The notes: a model not told the origin generated them from the sequence alone. Counted from the stretch's first letter, positions 16,373 through 25,305 are shown. The stretch is 47,810 nucleotides of DNA from Mesoaciditoga sp. (GCA_015491995.1 WGFY01000055.1:1-47810), one strand, 5' to 3'. Program-made: numbers and translations.

Positions 16373-17941
16373 TCATTTGTAAATTTCTGTCAGATCGCAG
16401 ACAAGTGCATACCCTTGTACAGCCTTATCAAAGCCCTTAACTTCACTTCTTACCCCCCAATACTGAAGTGGTTGGTAAAGCATGGCAAATGGCCCATTTA
16501 GGAACCAGTAGTCGGTGAGATCTTCGTACATCTGTTCACGCTTGGCAGGATTTTTTTCAAATCCAGCCTTTTCGGCGAGATTAGCAGCGTAATCGTCATA
16601 CCACATAAGACGCCACGCAAGCTGTTTTACCCTATAATCCGCGAACGGTTTTGCAAGCGCATCGGCATCTGGAAAATCAACGCCCCATCCGGCGACTATC
16701 ATTTGCAAGCCTTGCTGTCTGAATTTGGAATACATTTGAGAAGCTTGCATGATGGTTATCCTCGCTTTAATTCCTATCTTTGCAAGAGCAGATTGAACTG
16801 ATATGGCTTCATTTCTACGTCTTTCAGTTGTATTTGTGACAAGCTCGACTTCAAAGCCATTCGGGTAGCCACCCTCTTTAAGTAGCTCTTTTGCCTTGGC
16901 TATATCCATGTGAAAAGGTGTTTGGGAAACGTACCCAAAATAACCATAAGGTATAAAACCTTGATTATTTATCGCGTATCCTCCAACTACATCTTTTATA
17001 ATGGACTGATAATCTATGGCGTATTTAACTGCCAATCTGACTTTGGCATTTTTGAACGGTCCCCATCCGGCATTCATTCCGACATATTCATCGGATTGTC
17101 CGGGAGTCGTGACGATTTTAACGTTGTTAGAGCCTTTTAACGAGTTTATCTGATCTGGGGTTAAGTTCCACGCCACATCTATGTCCCCTCTTTTAAGGGA
17201 AAGCAGCTGATTTGTGGATTCTGGAGCGTCCCTTATTATAATCCTCTTGATCTTTGGAGCACCTCTCCAATATCTGTCATTTGCTTCAAGTACGATCATC
17301 GAATTTCTTTTCCACGTTTTCAAAATGTAAGGTCCGGAGCTTGCACTATGATCCGTAAGCCATCTGGAACCCATATCACCGTTAACACTGTGTGCCTCTG
17401 TGATTTTAGGATCAACAATTCCGCCCCAGCTTTCTGCCAGTATGGACATGACCACATTTTGAGCATACGGCTTATTCGTGATGATTTGAACCGTATAATC
17501 ATCTATCTTCTTGATGGTTTTATTCATGTTGTCAGCTGTGAGCCCTATTGATTCGTACAACCACACAGGAGATTTGTTAAGCTTTAACACACGCCTATAC
17601 GAGTAGATCACGGCGTCTGCCGTTAAAGGATCACCGTCGAAGAAGGTTAAACCATGTCTAATATGGAAGGTCCATGCTTTTCCATCTTTTGATATCTCAT
17701 AACTTTTTGCAATTTCTGGAACGGTTTTTATCACTCCATTTGAGCTTTCAAGCTTGAAAAGTCCACTGTAAGTGTTCATGACCACCACACTGGGAAGCAC
17801 TTCATAGCAAACTGCGGGATCAAGCGTTATGAATATTCCCGTGTTGGCGCCTATAACGAGCGTGTCTTTTGGAATGGTGGAAAAACCTACAATACCCATT
17901 AAAAGTATCAGGCCTACAAGTACAAAAGTGAATTTGTGCAT
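16373..17941 (-). CDS. oppA: Peptide ABC transporter substrate-binding protein (family 5)
   Basis: 522 residues from ATG 17941, just after GGGGGTG. A signal peptide (MHKFTFVLVGLILLMGIVGFS) lacks a lipobox cysteine, so the protein would be free in the periplasm-like space or anchored by the hydrophobic N-terminus, as in many Thermotogota. Family-5 features include PEIAKSYEISKDGKAWTFHIRHGLTFFDGDPLTADAVIYSYRRVL near residue 80-125 and the C-lobe segment KVRLAVKYAIDYQSII. It captures oligopeptides (in some relatives oligosaccharides) for OppBCDF. First gene of the minus-strand operon. Confidence 0.92.
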   Translation of the reverse strand: MHKFTFVLVGLILLMGIVGFSTIPKDTLVIGANTGIFITLDPAVCYEVLPSVVVMNTYSGLFKLESSNGVIKTVPEIAKSYEISKDGKAWTFHIRHGLTFFDGDPLTADAVIYSYRRVLKLNKSPVWLYESIGLTADNMNKTIKKIDDYTVQIITNKPYAQNVVMSILAESWGGIVDPKITEAHSVNGDMGSRWLTDHSASSGPYILKTWKRNSMIVLEANDRYWRGAPKIKRIIIRDAPESTNQLLSLKRGDIDVAWNLTPDQINSLKGSNNVKIVTTPGQSDEYVGMNAGWGPFKNAKVRLAVKYAIDYQSIIKDVVGGYAINNQGFIPYGYFGYVSQTPFHMDIAKAKELLKEGGYPNGFEVELVTNTTERRRNEAISVQSALAKIGIKARITIMQASQMYSKFRQQGLQMIVAGWGVDFPDADALAKPFADYRVKQLAWRLMWYDDYAANLAEKAGFEKNPAKREQMYEDLTDYWFLNGPFAMLYQPLQYWGVRSEVKGFDKAVQGYALVCDLTEIYK

Positions 17942-17960
17942 ATATACACCCCCTTTGAAT

Positions 17961-17984
17961 TTTAGTGTACCTTCGTACACTAAA
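17961..17984. promoter_or_regulatory. Perfect 10+4+10 palindrome at the opp transcription start
   Basis: TTTAGTGTAC (17961-17970), CTTC, then GTACACTAAA (17975-17984): perfect 10-base arms. It covers about +1 to +22 of the predicted transcript from the promoter at 17989-18017. It can be an operator for a dimeric repressor or a 5'-terminal RNA hairpin. No regulator gene lies next to it. Confidence 0.65.
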
Positions 17985-17988
17985 TAAT

Positions 17989-18017
17989 ATGTTACCATAA
18001 TTAGTATTATTAATCAA
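17989..18017 (-). promoter_or_regulatory. Promoter of the opp operon
   Basis: On the minus strand, TTGATT (18017-18012), a 17-base spacer ending in TGG, and TAACAT (17994-17989). This is a good -35 with an extended -10. The predicted start is near 17982, inside the palindrome. Confidence 0.68.
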
Positions 18018-18115
18018 TATAAATTTATGAAATTAAAAATAAAGAAAATGTTTGTAATTAAAAATTAACCAAAGAAGCTTATCGTACTGCCTTACGAGAA
18101 AAATTCAAAATGAGC

Positions 18116-18144
18116 TTGACTTGAATGGAATTCTATGTGAGAAT
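18116..18144 (+). promoter_or_regulatory. Promoter of the yggS-dnaA-trmB gene run
   Basis: TTGACT (18116-18121), a 17-base spacer ending in TGT, then GAGAAT (18139-18144) as a weak extended -10. The predicted start near 18151 is about 26 bases before the yggS ATG. Confidence 0.55.
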
Positions 18145-18176
18145 AGTTATGAAAGTATTTTAAAGAGGTGAGAAAG

Positions 18177-18845
18177 ATGTCTTTTATAACTGCCAATGTG
18201 AAAAAGATACTAAAAGAACTTCCAGAAAATGTTGGACTAGTTGCGGCAGTCAAAACCAGAACTGCCGAAGAGATAGATGAGGCAATAAGGGCTGGCGTGA
18301 AGGTAATCGGTGAGAATTACGTTCAGGAATCAGAAAAAGTTTTTCCGCTTGTTAAAGAAAAAGCCGAGTGGCATTTTATAGGTCATCTTCAAAAAAACAA
18401 GATAAACAAGGTTATACGAATTTTCGACATGGTGGAAACCGTAGATTCTTTTGAAATTGCGAAAGAGCTTGATAAAAGATGCGCTAAGTTAGGGCAGATC
18501 ATGCCAATCTTGATAGAGATCAACAGTGGAAGGGAAATTCAAAAATCAGGCGTAATTCCTGAGAACGTCGTAAATGTTGTTAAAGAAGTATCCAACTTAG
18601 AAAACGTGAAAATTCTTGGACTTATGACCATGGGAGCACGTACAGGAAGCCCGGAAGAATCAAGACCGTATTTTAAGATCACGAAAGAAATATTCGATGA
18701 TATGAAGGAAATGGATCTTCCAAATGTGGAGATGATATATCTTTCCATGGGAATGTCAAATTCTTACAAGATAGCTATAGAAGAAGGCTCCAACATGGTG
18801 AGGATAGGAACCATGATATTTGGAGCAAGGGATTACCAAAAGTGA
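18177..18845 (+). CDS. yggS: Pyridoxal-phosphate homeostasis protein (YggS/PLPBP family)
   Basis: 222 residues from ATG 18177 (GAGG at 18165-18168 lies 8 bases upstream). The PLP lysine is in LVAAVKTRT; IGENYVQESEKV, WHFIGHLQKNKINKVI, ILIEINSGREIQKSG, LGLMTMGA and LSMGMSNSYKIAIEEGSNMVRIGTMIFG are all hallmark stretches of the single-domain PLP-binding protein. It buffers PLP and affects amino-acid and keto-acid pools; no catalytic activity is established for the family. It overlaps nothing but is 10 bases from the next gene start. Confidence 0.95.
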   Translation: MSFITANVKKILKELPENVGLVAAVKTRTAEEIDEAIRAGVKVIGENYVQESEKVFPLVKEKAEWHFIGHLQKNKINKVIRIFDMVETVDSFEIAKELDKRCAKLGQIMPILIEINSGREIQKSGVIPENVVNVVKEVSNLENVKILGLMTMGARTGSPEESRPYFKITKEIFDDMKEMDLPNVEMIYLSMGMSNSYKIAIEEGSNMVRIGTMIFGARDYQK

Positions 18846-18855
18846 GGTGAAAAAG

Positions 18856-19332
18856 GTGTGGCTTCTCATATCGGATTCGCATGATAACATCGACAAAGTT
18901 GATCGCGCAGTTGAAATAGCGGTGAGAAACAAGGTAAGCGCGATCTTTCACTTAGGGGACTTCAACTCTCCCTTCATTCTTCCACGCATTTTAAAAGGCA
19001 ATTACGAATTTTTTGGAGTCTTCGGAAACAACGATGGTGACTTGCTATATCTTCAAGAGAAGGCTGAAAATAAAATCATGAGATCTCCAGCAGAGGTAAA
19101 ATTTGATGAAAAAAGAATATTCATGATGCATCAACCATTTGCATTGAATGCCGCAAAAGCATCTCAGATTTACGATTACGTTTTTTTTGGTCACACTCAT
19201 AAGACGACTATTGAAAAGATAGGCAAAACACTTGTGATCAATCCAGGAGAACTTTGCGGTTACCTCACCGGCAAATCGACATGTGTATTGCTTGATGATA
19301 AAAGCGGAGAATTCGAAGTGGTGAAACTTTGA
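18856..19332 (+). CDS. Metallophosphoesterase, YfcE/MJ0936-like phosphodiesterase
   Basis: 158 residues from GTG 18856, 8 bases after GAGG. All metal motifs of the small calcineurin-like phosphodiesterases are present in order: DSHDN, HLGDFN, GVFGNNDGD, MMHQP and FFGHTHKT. The strand and length match YfcE. Substrates of the family in vitro are phosphodiesters such as bis-pNPP and in some members 2',3'-cyclic nucleotides; the physiological substrate is unknown. Its TGA overlaps the TTG start of the exporter gene (TTGA). Confidence 0.9.
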   Translation: MWLLISDSHDNIDKVDRAVEIAVRNKVSAIFHLGDFNSPFILPRILKGNYEFFGVFGNNDGDLLYLQEKAENKIMRSPAEVKFDEKRIFMMHQPFALNAAKASQIYDYVFFGHTHKTTIEKIGKTLVINPGELCGYLTGKSTCVLLDDKSGEFEVVKL

Positions 19333-21044
19333 TATGGAACTTCTTTAAAAAAAATTGGATTCGTTATGTGATCGGAATGCTTTTTCTGGTTTTGATAGAT
19401 TATTTGCAAATACTGGTCCCGAAATTGATTGGCAAAACCGTGAATCTACTCACGTTGCCTGCCGGCAATATGCACCTTGTTTTTTTGTATTCAATGGGTA
19501 TACTTGCAATCGCTGGTGGGGTAATGATAGGTCGTTTTTCGTGGCGCTTACTTATCATAGGAGGGGCTAGAAAATTTCAAAGATATGCTCAACAGAAGCT
19601 TTTTGAAAAATTACTCAGATTTCCAATCTCTTTTTTTGAATCGAGAGGAGTAGGGGATCTTATGGCCTATTTCACCAACGACATCATGGCCATACGTGCT
19701 TCACTGAGTCAGGGTGTGGTCATGGCCACAGATGCGGTGGCCATGACCATTTTCGTCTTCTTTGGAATGCTCACAAGTGTGAATCCCCGGCTTGTGCTCA
19801 TATCACTTATTCCACTTCCATTCGTAGCTCTAGCATCATGGATATTCGGTGGGAAAATACACGTTAGGTTCAAAAAGGTGCAGAAATCGTTTTCTTCGAT
19901 CAGCCAACGTGTTCAAGAGAGCTTCACAAATGTGAAAACCATCAAGTCATACGGTGTTGAAAAGAATTTCGAGTCTCTCTTTTTTAATGAATGTGATGAA
20001 TTCGTCAACGGCAACGTTTCCCTACTCAAGGTTTCAGCCGTTTTTGATCCACTTATAGATTTTCTCGCAGCTGTAACATCATCCATAGCACTTTTCTATG
20101 GTGGACACATGGTCATAAACGGGGTTGTAAGCCTTGGAGATTTTGTCGCGTTTATAGCTTATCTTGGAATGCTAGTCTGGCCATTCATAGCCCTGGGGTT
20201 TGTTGTGAATGTTCTACAACGTGGGAGAGCATCTCTGGAAAGATTAAGGATGATAATGAGCGAAAAGGAAAAAGCTTTTGAAGGTCGTAATTTCCCAAAT
20301 GCTTTCGAGAGCATAACCGTTAAAGGGTTGGACTTTTCTTATTCTGATCGAAAAGTCCTGAAAAAAATCGATCTATCCATAAGGAAGGGTCAAAAAGTTG
20401 CGATAGTTGGAAGAACAGGATGTGGAAAATCCACACTTGCAAAGTTGTTGGTGAAGCTTTACGATATCAAAAGAGGGAGCATGCTTTACAACGGATTGGA
20501 TATAAACGACATAAGTACAAAAAGCTTAAGAGAACGTGTGTTGCTTGTCCCACAAGATGCTTTTCTTTTTAGCAGTACGATTGCAAAGAATATCGCATTT
20601 GGTACTAAGAATTTCTCTCATGAAAAGATCGAGCAAGCTTCCAAGGTGGCACATTTTCATGAAGAAGTTGCTAAGTTCGACAAATCATACGATACGATGG
20701 TTGGCGAAAGAGGCGTTACGCTTTCCGGAGGGCAACGCCAGCGTCTTACCCTCTCAAGAGGGGTGTTCAAAAAAGCGCACATCGTTATACTTGATGACGT
20801 ACTTTCAGCCGTTGATTCAGAGACAGCTTCAAAGATACTCAAAGACCTCTCATCGATATTAAAAGGCATGACGACAATCGTGATCACACACAATTTGGCA
20901 TCTGTTAAGGATAGTGATGTGATCTTCGTCATGGATGGTGGAGAAATAGTTGAACACGGAGATCATAAGTCTCTCATGAGTTTAAAAGGGGTATACTATA
21001 GGTTATTCATGATTCAACAGATAGAACATGAAATAGGTGCTTGA
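19329..21044 (+). CDS. Heterodimeric ABC exporter half, degenerate-site subunit (TM287-like)
   Basis: 571 residues: six-helix ABC exporter domain (about 1-320) fused to an ATPase. The start is TTG at 19329, overlapping the previous stop (TTGA); no in-frame ATG is near. Walker A is GRTGCGKST (about 361-369) and the signature is a canonical LSGGQ (about 465), but Walker B reads IVILDD, with Asp replacing the catalytic Glu (about 488). This is the same substitution known in TM287 of Thermotoga. The partner encoded at 22470 has the Glu but an altered signature LSTGQ, so the pair should form one consensus and one degenerate ATP site. Likely a multidrug or lipid-like exporter; substrate unknown. 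The membrane-domain arginine- and phenylalanine-rich loop QQKLFEKLLRFPISFFESRGVGDLMAYFTND is typical of the fold. Confidence 0.92.
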   Translation: MIWNFFKKNWIRYVIGMLFLVLIDYLQILVPKLIGKTVNLLTLPAGNMHLVFLYSMGILAIAGGVMIGRFSWRLLIIGGARKFQRYAQQKLFEKLLRFPISFFESRGVGDLMAYFTNDIMAIRASLSQGVVMATDAVAMTIFVFFGMLTSVNPRLVLISLIPLPFVALASWIFGGKIHVRFKKVQKSFSSISQRVQESFTNVKTIKSYGVEKNFESLFFNECDEFVNGNVSLLKVSAVFDPLIDFLAAVTSSIALFYGGHMVINGVVSLGDFVAFIAYLGMLVWPFIALGFVVNVLQRGRASLERLRMIMSEKEKAFEGRNFPNAFESITVKGLDFSYSDRKVLKKIDLSIRKGQKVAIVGRTGCGKSTLAKLLVKLYDIKRGSMLYNGLDINDISTKSLRERVLLVPQDAFLFSSTIAKNIAFGTKNFSHEKIEQASKVAHFHEEVAKFDKSYDTMVGERGVTLSGGQRQRLTLSRGVFKKAHIVILDDVLSAVDSETASKILKDLSSILKGMTTIVITHNLASVKDSDVIFVMDGGEIVEHGDHKSLMSLKGVYYRLFMIQQIEHEIGA

Positions 21045-21059
21045 ATCTTCACATCAACT

Positions 21060-21089
21060 TTGTAATTGTAACTCATTTTTTGGTATCAT
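21060..21089 (+). promoter_or_regulatory. Promoter of dnaA
   Basis: TTGTAA (21060-21065), an 18-base spacer ending in TGG, then TATCAT (21084-21089): extended -10. The predicted start near 21096 gives a leader of about 30 bases. It allows dnaA to be expressed apart from the upstream exporter gene. I saw no DnaA box cluster in the 82-base gap. Confidence 0.62.
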
Positions 21090-21126
21090 AGAGGTACTTT
21101 TTATTTCTCTAAACCAAGGAGTCAAT

Positions 21127-22470
21127 GTGGAAATTTCTGAAAAGATCTTGGAAATTTTAAGATCTAAAATCTCCAAAAAATCGTGGGAAATGTGGTTCGG
21201 AACTTTCAGCGTGAAGTCTGTAACAGAGGCGCTGATCACTTTTTCCGTGGGAAATCTTTTCATTAAAGATTGGCTTAGCCAAAAATACGACAAGCAGTTT
21301 AAAAGTAGCATAAGGGAGATCTTCACCAAGAACATTCCATACGTTATAGAAGACGAAATGGCAGAAACAGAACTTACAGAGAAGAAAGAAAAAAAAGAGC
21401 GTTTGATCAGAAAGCGACCGGTTGTTTACAGCGATTTTAACAAAGAATACACCTTCGAAAATTTTGTTGTGGGACCATTCAACGAAGAAGCCTACGACGG
21501 GACCCTTGAAGTTTCAAAATTTTCTGGAAAGATGAATCCGTTTTTCATATACGGTGGGGTTGGACTTGGGAAAACTCACTTGCTTCATGCCATGGGAAAT
21601 TATTTGATTCAAAATTCTCCAGATACGCGTGTGATGTACGTCACTGCTGAAAAATTCATGAATGATCTGGTTATGGCCATAAGAAAGAATTCAACTCAGG
21701 AATTCAGAAAGAACTTCAGAGAAAAAATAGACGTTCTCATGATAGACGATATCCAGTTCCTTATGGGGAAAAACGGCATTCAGTCAGAGCTTTTCCATAC
21801 ACTTAATCATCTCTTAGATCATTCTAAACAAATCGTGCTGTGTAGTGATCGCACCCCAACACAGCTCTCAGAATTTCAGCCTCGTCTCGTTTCAAGATTT
21901 CAAATGGGGCTTGTTGTGAAGGTGTACGATCCGGATATTGAAACTGCAGTGCAAATTGTTAGGACTTTTGCAAAAAGAAGTGGGATACTCTTGACTAATG
22001 AAATGGCACGCGAAATAGCCAACTCTTCAAATAACGTTCGAACGATTAAGGGAATAGTGACAAAGCTTGTATTTAAAAGTTCAAAAAGTGATATAAACGA
22101 TGTTGTAATTTCAAACGCCGTTAAAGATGTGATCGGCAATCATCCAATTATGAAAAGCGCGAATTCTGAAAAAGAATTGTTCTTTCAAGTACTTTCAAGT
22201 GTTTTCGATGTTTTACCGGCTGAGTTAGATGCAAAGCTCAGGACTGCTAGACTTTCATCTGCAAGGCAAATAGGAATGTATTTTGCCAGAAAATACATGC
22301 ACAAGACATTTTCCGAAATCGGGAAATGGTTCGGAAGGGATCATTCATCCGTCGTTTATTCCTGCAAAAAAGTCGATGAATCGATCAGAAAGGGAAATCT
22401 CAAGGTAAGAGAAAAGATATTTCTTCTTCAGAATCTTCTTCATAAACAACGTGGGGAGTCGGCCGGTTAA
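21127..22470 (+). CDS. dnaA: Chromosomal replication initiator DnaA
   Basis: 447 residues from GTG 21127, 5 bases after AAGGAG (an open frame extends upstream but lacks a ribosome site). Domain I covers about 1-75 (ISEKILEILRSKISKKSWEMWFGTFSV), a short linker follows, and domain III is an AAA+ ATPase with FENFVVGPFNEEAY, Walker A GGVGLGKTHLLHAMGN (about 140-155), Walker B VLMIDDIQFL and the sensor region CSDRTPTQLSEF. Domain IV ends with the DNA-binding signature FSEIGKWFGRDHSSVVYSCKKVDE. It melts the origin and controls initiation. No dnaN or gyrB follows; instead the gene stands between the two halves of an ABC exporter and overlaps the next start by one base (TAATG). Confidence 0.97.
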   Translation: MEISEKILEILRSKISKKSWEMWFGTFSVKSVTEALITFSVGNLFIKDWLSQKYDKQFKSSIREIFTKNIPYVIEDEMAETELTEKKEKKERLIRKRPVVYSDFNKEYTFENFVVGPFNEEAYDGTLEVSKFSGKMNPFFIYGGVGLGKTHLLHAMGNYLIQNSPDTRVMYVTAEKFMNDLVMAIRKNSTQEFRKNFREKIDVLMIDDIQFLMGKNGIQSELFHTLNHLLDHSKQIVLCSDRTPTQLSEFQPRLVSRFQMGLVVKVYDPDIETAVQIVRTFAKRSGILLTNEMAREIANSSNNVRTIKGIVTKLVFKSSKSDINDVVISNAVKDVIGNHPIMKSANSEKELFFQVLSSVFDVLPAELDAKLRTARLSSARQIGMYFARKYMHKTFSEIGKWFGRDHSSVVYSCKKVDESIRKGNLKVREKIFLLQNLLHKQRGESAG

Positions 22471-24413
22471 TGGAAAAATCTGAAAGAGAAGAATACAACG
22501 TATCTTTTTTTGAAAATATTGGCCTATTCGCTTGGGCTTTTAAATACGTTAAACCCTATTGGAAGGTGTTAAGTGTATCGATCGCTCTCATGGTATCGAT
22601 CAGTTTAATGAGCTTGCTTCCTCCTTATTTGATGAAAGATGCCATAAATTTTTACTTACATCCTACAACATATTCCAAATCTTTGAAACCATCTTTTGGC
22701 TCTATCAAAGTTGGAAATCTTTACTTCATACCAAAATCCAATGGTGAGTACACTTTAACCGAAAGCGGAACCGAAGTTCTCATAAAAGGTTCAGGGCAGG
22801 AGTATCTGGTGAACGCTTCCGTTTTGAACGGCACAAGGATACGTGAAATAAGCGTGATAGCCGTGGAAGTTTTTATGATAGATTTTCTTGTTTTCTTCGC
22901 CACCTACGGACAGTTATGGACATCACAGATAGTGGCTATAAAAACCGTCAATGACGTAAGAAATTCACTTTTTGATCATATTTTAAAGCAACCTATGAAA
23001 TTTTTCGATTCCAACATAAGTGGAAGATTGGTAACAAGAGTGACAAATGACGTCCAGAACTTAAACGATATGTTCTCGAAAATAATCTCTTCTATTTTCA
23101 AAGATGCGGTTTTGATAATCGGAATTCTGTATGTGCTCCTCAGAATGGACTTTCGCCTCTTTTCAATACTCTTTCCAATTTTCTTGTTCATAGCAGTTAT
23201 AATTTACCTTTTTAGGTTTTTTTCAAGAAAGGCTTATCGCCTTGTTCGAGCAAAACTCGCAGCCTTGAACGCTTTTTTAGCCGAGCATTTGAGTGGAATG
23301 ATGGTGACCTTTCTTTTTAACAAAGAGAAAGAAAAAGCCAATGAATTTTACAAGGTTAGTGACGATTACTATCATTCGTCTCTAAAAATGGTCACGATAT
23401 ACGCGATATTCAGACCAATTATAGATTTCACACGTTATTTTGCCATAACGTTGATCATATGGTTTGGAGCCAATCTTGTCGTTTCTAAATCACTTGAAAT
23501 AGGCACTCTATTTGCTTTTATCAGTTACATAGGAATGCTGTTTCACCCAATAAACGATATGGCGGAGAACTTCTCCAACCTTCAGTCATCCATGACCTCC
23601 GTTGAAAGAATACGTGCACTTTTAAATTTATCGCTCCCAAGCGATCCCACATCAAACGAAGAAATTTCATCTGGTGAAATAAAAATAAAAGATCTTTGGT
23701 TTGCCTATGATGATGAAAATTGGATTCTTAAAGGAATATCCATGAACGTTAAAAACGGAGAAAAAGTTGCCATCGTCGGTCACACTGGCGCTGGAAAATC
23801 AACGATCTCGTCGATCTTAACGGGTCTCTATGGTTATGCAAAGGGAAGTGTTCATGTTGGCGGAGTCGAGATAAAGAACTGCCCAAATGAAGAGTTAAGG
23901 AATGAAATCAACGTGATCTTGCAAGAAGTTATGCTTTTTACTGGAAAAATAATCGACAACATCACACTTTGGGACAAAAGAATTACCCGTAAAGAGGTTT
24001 TAAAGGCGATCCATGATCTTGATTTGGACAGATTCATGTTGTCTCTTCCAAAAGGAATTGACACCTTCGTCAGAGAAGGAGGGAGCAATCTTTCAACGGG
24101 ACAACGGCAATTGATATCCATGATTCGAGCCTTTGTACGAAAGCCCAAAGTGGTTATAATGGACGAAGCTACGGCCAATATAGATGTTGAAACTGAATCT
24201 ATGATTCAAAACGCTCTTGAAAAGCTTACCGAAGACAGAACGACTGTGATCATAGCTCACAGATTATCCACCATAAGAAACGTGAGCAGGATACTCGTGA
24301 TGAATGAGGGTGAAATAGTAGAAGAGGGCGATCATGAAAAGTTGATGAAAAAAGGAGGACTATATGCAAAACTTTACCGCCTCCAAAGCTTCGAGGAATA
24401 CAAAGTCACTTGA
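22470..24413 (+). CDS. Heterodimeric ABC exporter half, catalytic-site subunit (TM288-like)
   Basis: 647 residues. Between predicted membrane helices 1 and 2 there is an extra segment of roughly 65 residues (about 60-125), not seen in the partner, likely exposed outside the membrane. Walker A is GHTGAGKSTIS (about 437-447), the signature is LSTGQ (non-canonical third residue), Walker B is VVIMDEATANID with the catalytic Glu, and the switch His is in IIAHRLSTI. These features complement the degenerate partner at 19329. The gene is co-translated with dnaA (one-base overlap) and its last 50 bases overlap trmB. Confidence 0.92.
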   Translation: MEKSEREEYNVSFFENIGLFAWAFKYVKPYWKVLSVSIALMVSISLMSLLPPYLMKDAINFYLHPTTYSKSLKPSFGSIKVGNLYFIPKSNGEYTLTESGTEVLIKGSGQEYLVNASVLNGTRIREISVIAVEVFMIDFLVFFATYGQLWTSQIVAIKTVNDVRNSLFDHILKQPMKFFDSNISGRLVTRVTNDVQNLNDMFSKIISSIFKDAVLIIGILYVLLRMDFRLFSILFPIFLFIAVIIYLFRFFSRKAYRLVRAKLAALNAFLAEHLSGMMVTFLFNKEKEKANEFYKVSDDYYHSSLKMVTIYAIFRPIIDFTRYFAITLIIWFGANLVVSKSLEIGTLFAFISYIGMLFHPINDMAENFSNLQSSMTSVERIRALLNLSLPSDPTSNEEISSGEIKIKDLWFAYDDENWILKGISMNVKNGEKVAIVGHTGAGKSTISSILTGLYGYAKGSVHVGGVEIKNCPNEELRNEINVILQEVMLFTGKIIDNITLWDKRITRKEVLKAIHDLDLDRFMLSLPKGIDTFVREGGSNLSTGQRQLISMIRAFVRKPKVVIMDEATANIDVETESMIQNALEKLTEDRTTVIIAHRLSTIRNVSRILVMNEGEIVEEGDHEKLMKKGGLYAKLYRLQSFEEYKVT

Positions 24414-25305
24414 AAAGTGTATTTTATCTCCATTTAATCTGAGAATGCCACTTGTTTTGGAACACAGTGGAAAATTGATCGTTGAAATTGGATTTGGCAA
24501 CGGCGAACTTTTGACCCGCATGGCACATTCAAGAACAAAGGATTTTTTTATGGGGATAGACAATTCCGAGATCTCGTGCGAAAAGTCCGCAAAGCGTGCT
24601 TACGATCTTAAACTCAAAAATCTCAAACTCATCAGAGGAGATGCCAAATTCTTGGTTCGTGAACTTTTCGCAAATGAGAGTTTGGATCTCGTCCTCGCAT
24701 TTTACCCAATTCCTTGGCCCAAAAGCTCACAATCCGATAAAAGGCTTTTTGATAGGAATTTTTTGATGAGTGTCTCTTCAACGCTAAAACCAAAAGGTAA
24801 ATTCGTGATTGTGACGGATGATCATGATCACTTCGAATGGGTAAAAGAAAATTTGAAATCACTCGACATCGATTTTGGCACACATGCACTTCAACCGTTG
24901 AAAAGCACTAAATATGGTAGAAAATGGGAAAACTTGGGAAGAAGTTCATGGTCTATAGTTGTTCATCCAAAACAATTTAAAATAAAAAGAATTTTGGAGG
25001 GTGATGAAATGCCGCATGCGCACTTAAATGATGTTGATATAGAAAAATTGAAGGAAATCTCTAAAAAAAAATTTTGTGATCAAAGACAAAAAACGATCGT
25101 TCAATTCAAAGGACTTTTTAAGGGAGAAAATGGCTACATATTAAGAACAATTGCCGTGGATGGGAAATTTTCGCAAATGTATTATGTCATTGTTAAACCT
25201 CGTGAAAAAGGTTGGCTCGTCAGATTGGATGATGTGGCGAAGGTTTTCAAGACACCAGCTGTCAAAAAGAGTATCGAATACGTGGCAAAAGAAGTGAAAA
25301 GCTAA
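24364..25305 (+). CDS. trmB: tRNA (guanine-N7-)-methyltransferase TrmB with C-terminal extension
   Basis: 313 residues from ATG 24364, 5 bases behind AAAGGAGG; the start lies inside the exporter gene (50-base overlap). The SAM site is LIVEIGFGNGELLTRMA, GIDNSEIS follows, and the catalytic/tRNA motif is LAFYPIPWPKSSQSDKRL, equivalent to the family's FPDPWPK. It makes m7G46 in tRNA. Usual TrmB proteins have about 210-240 residues; this one has an additional 95 or so residues after KPKQF (about 210-313), rich in Lys and Phe, which may add RNA binding. Longer TrmB forms with C-terminal regions are known from hyperthermophiles such as Aquifex. Confidence 0.92.
   Translation: MQNFTASKASRNTKSLEKCILSPFNLRMPLVLEHSGKLIVEIGFGNGELLTRMAHSRTKDFFMGIDNSEISCEKSAKRAYDLKLKNLKLIRGDAKFLVRELFANESLDLVLAFYPIPWPKSSQSDKRLFDRNFLMSVSSTLKPKGKFVIVTDDHDHFEWVKENLKSLDIDFGTHALQPLKSTKYGRKWENLGRSSWSIVVHPKQFKIKRILEGDEMPHAHLNDVDIEKLKEISKKKFCDQRQKTIVQFKGLFKGENGYILRTIAVDGKFSQMYYVIVKPREKGWLVRLDDVAKVFKTPAVKKSIEYVAKEVKS

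Noticed and set aside
17942-17998. Longer N-terminus for the peptide-binding protein
   Set aside because: It would run across the transcription start and palindrome; ATG 17941 begins a proper signal peptide after GGGGGTG.
21045-21126. Possible oriC upstream of dnaA
   Set aside because: The gap is 82 bases with no cluster of DnaA boxes or AT-rich unwinding region beyond the promoter, and no dnaN follows.
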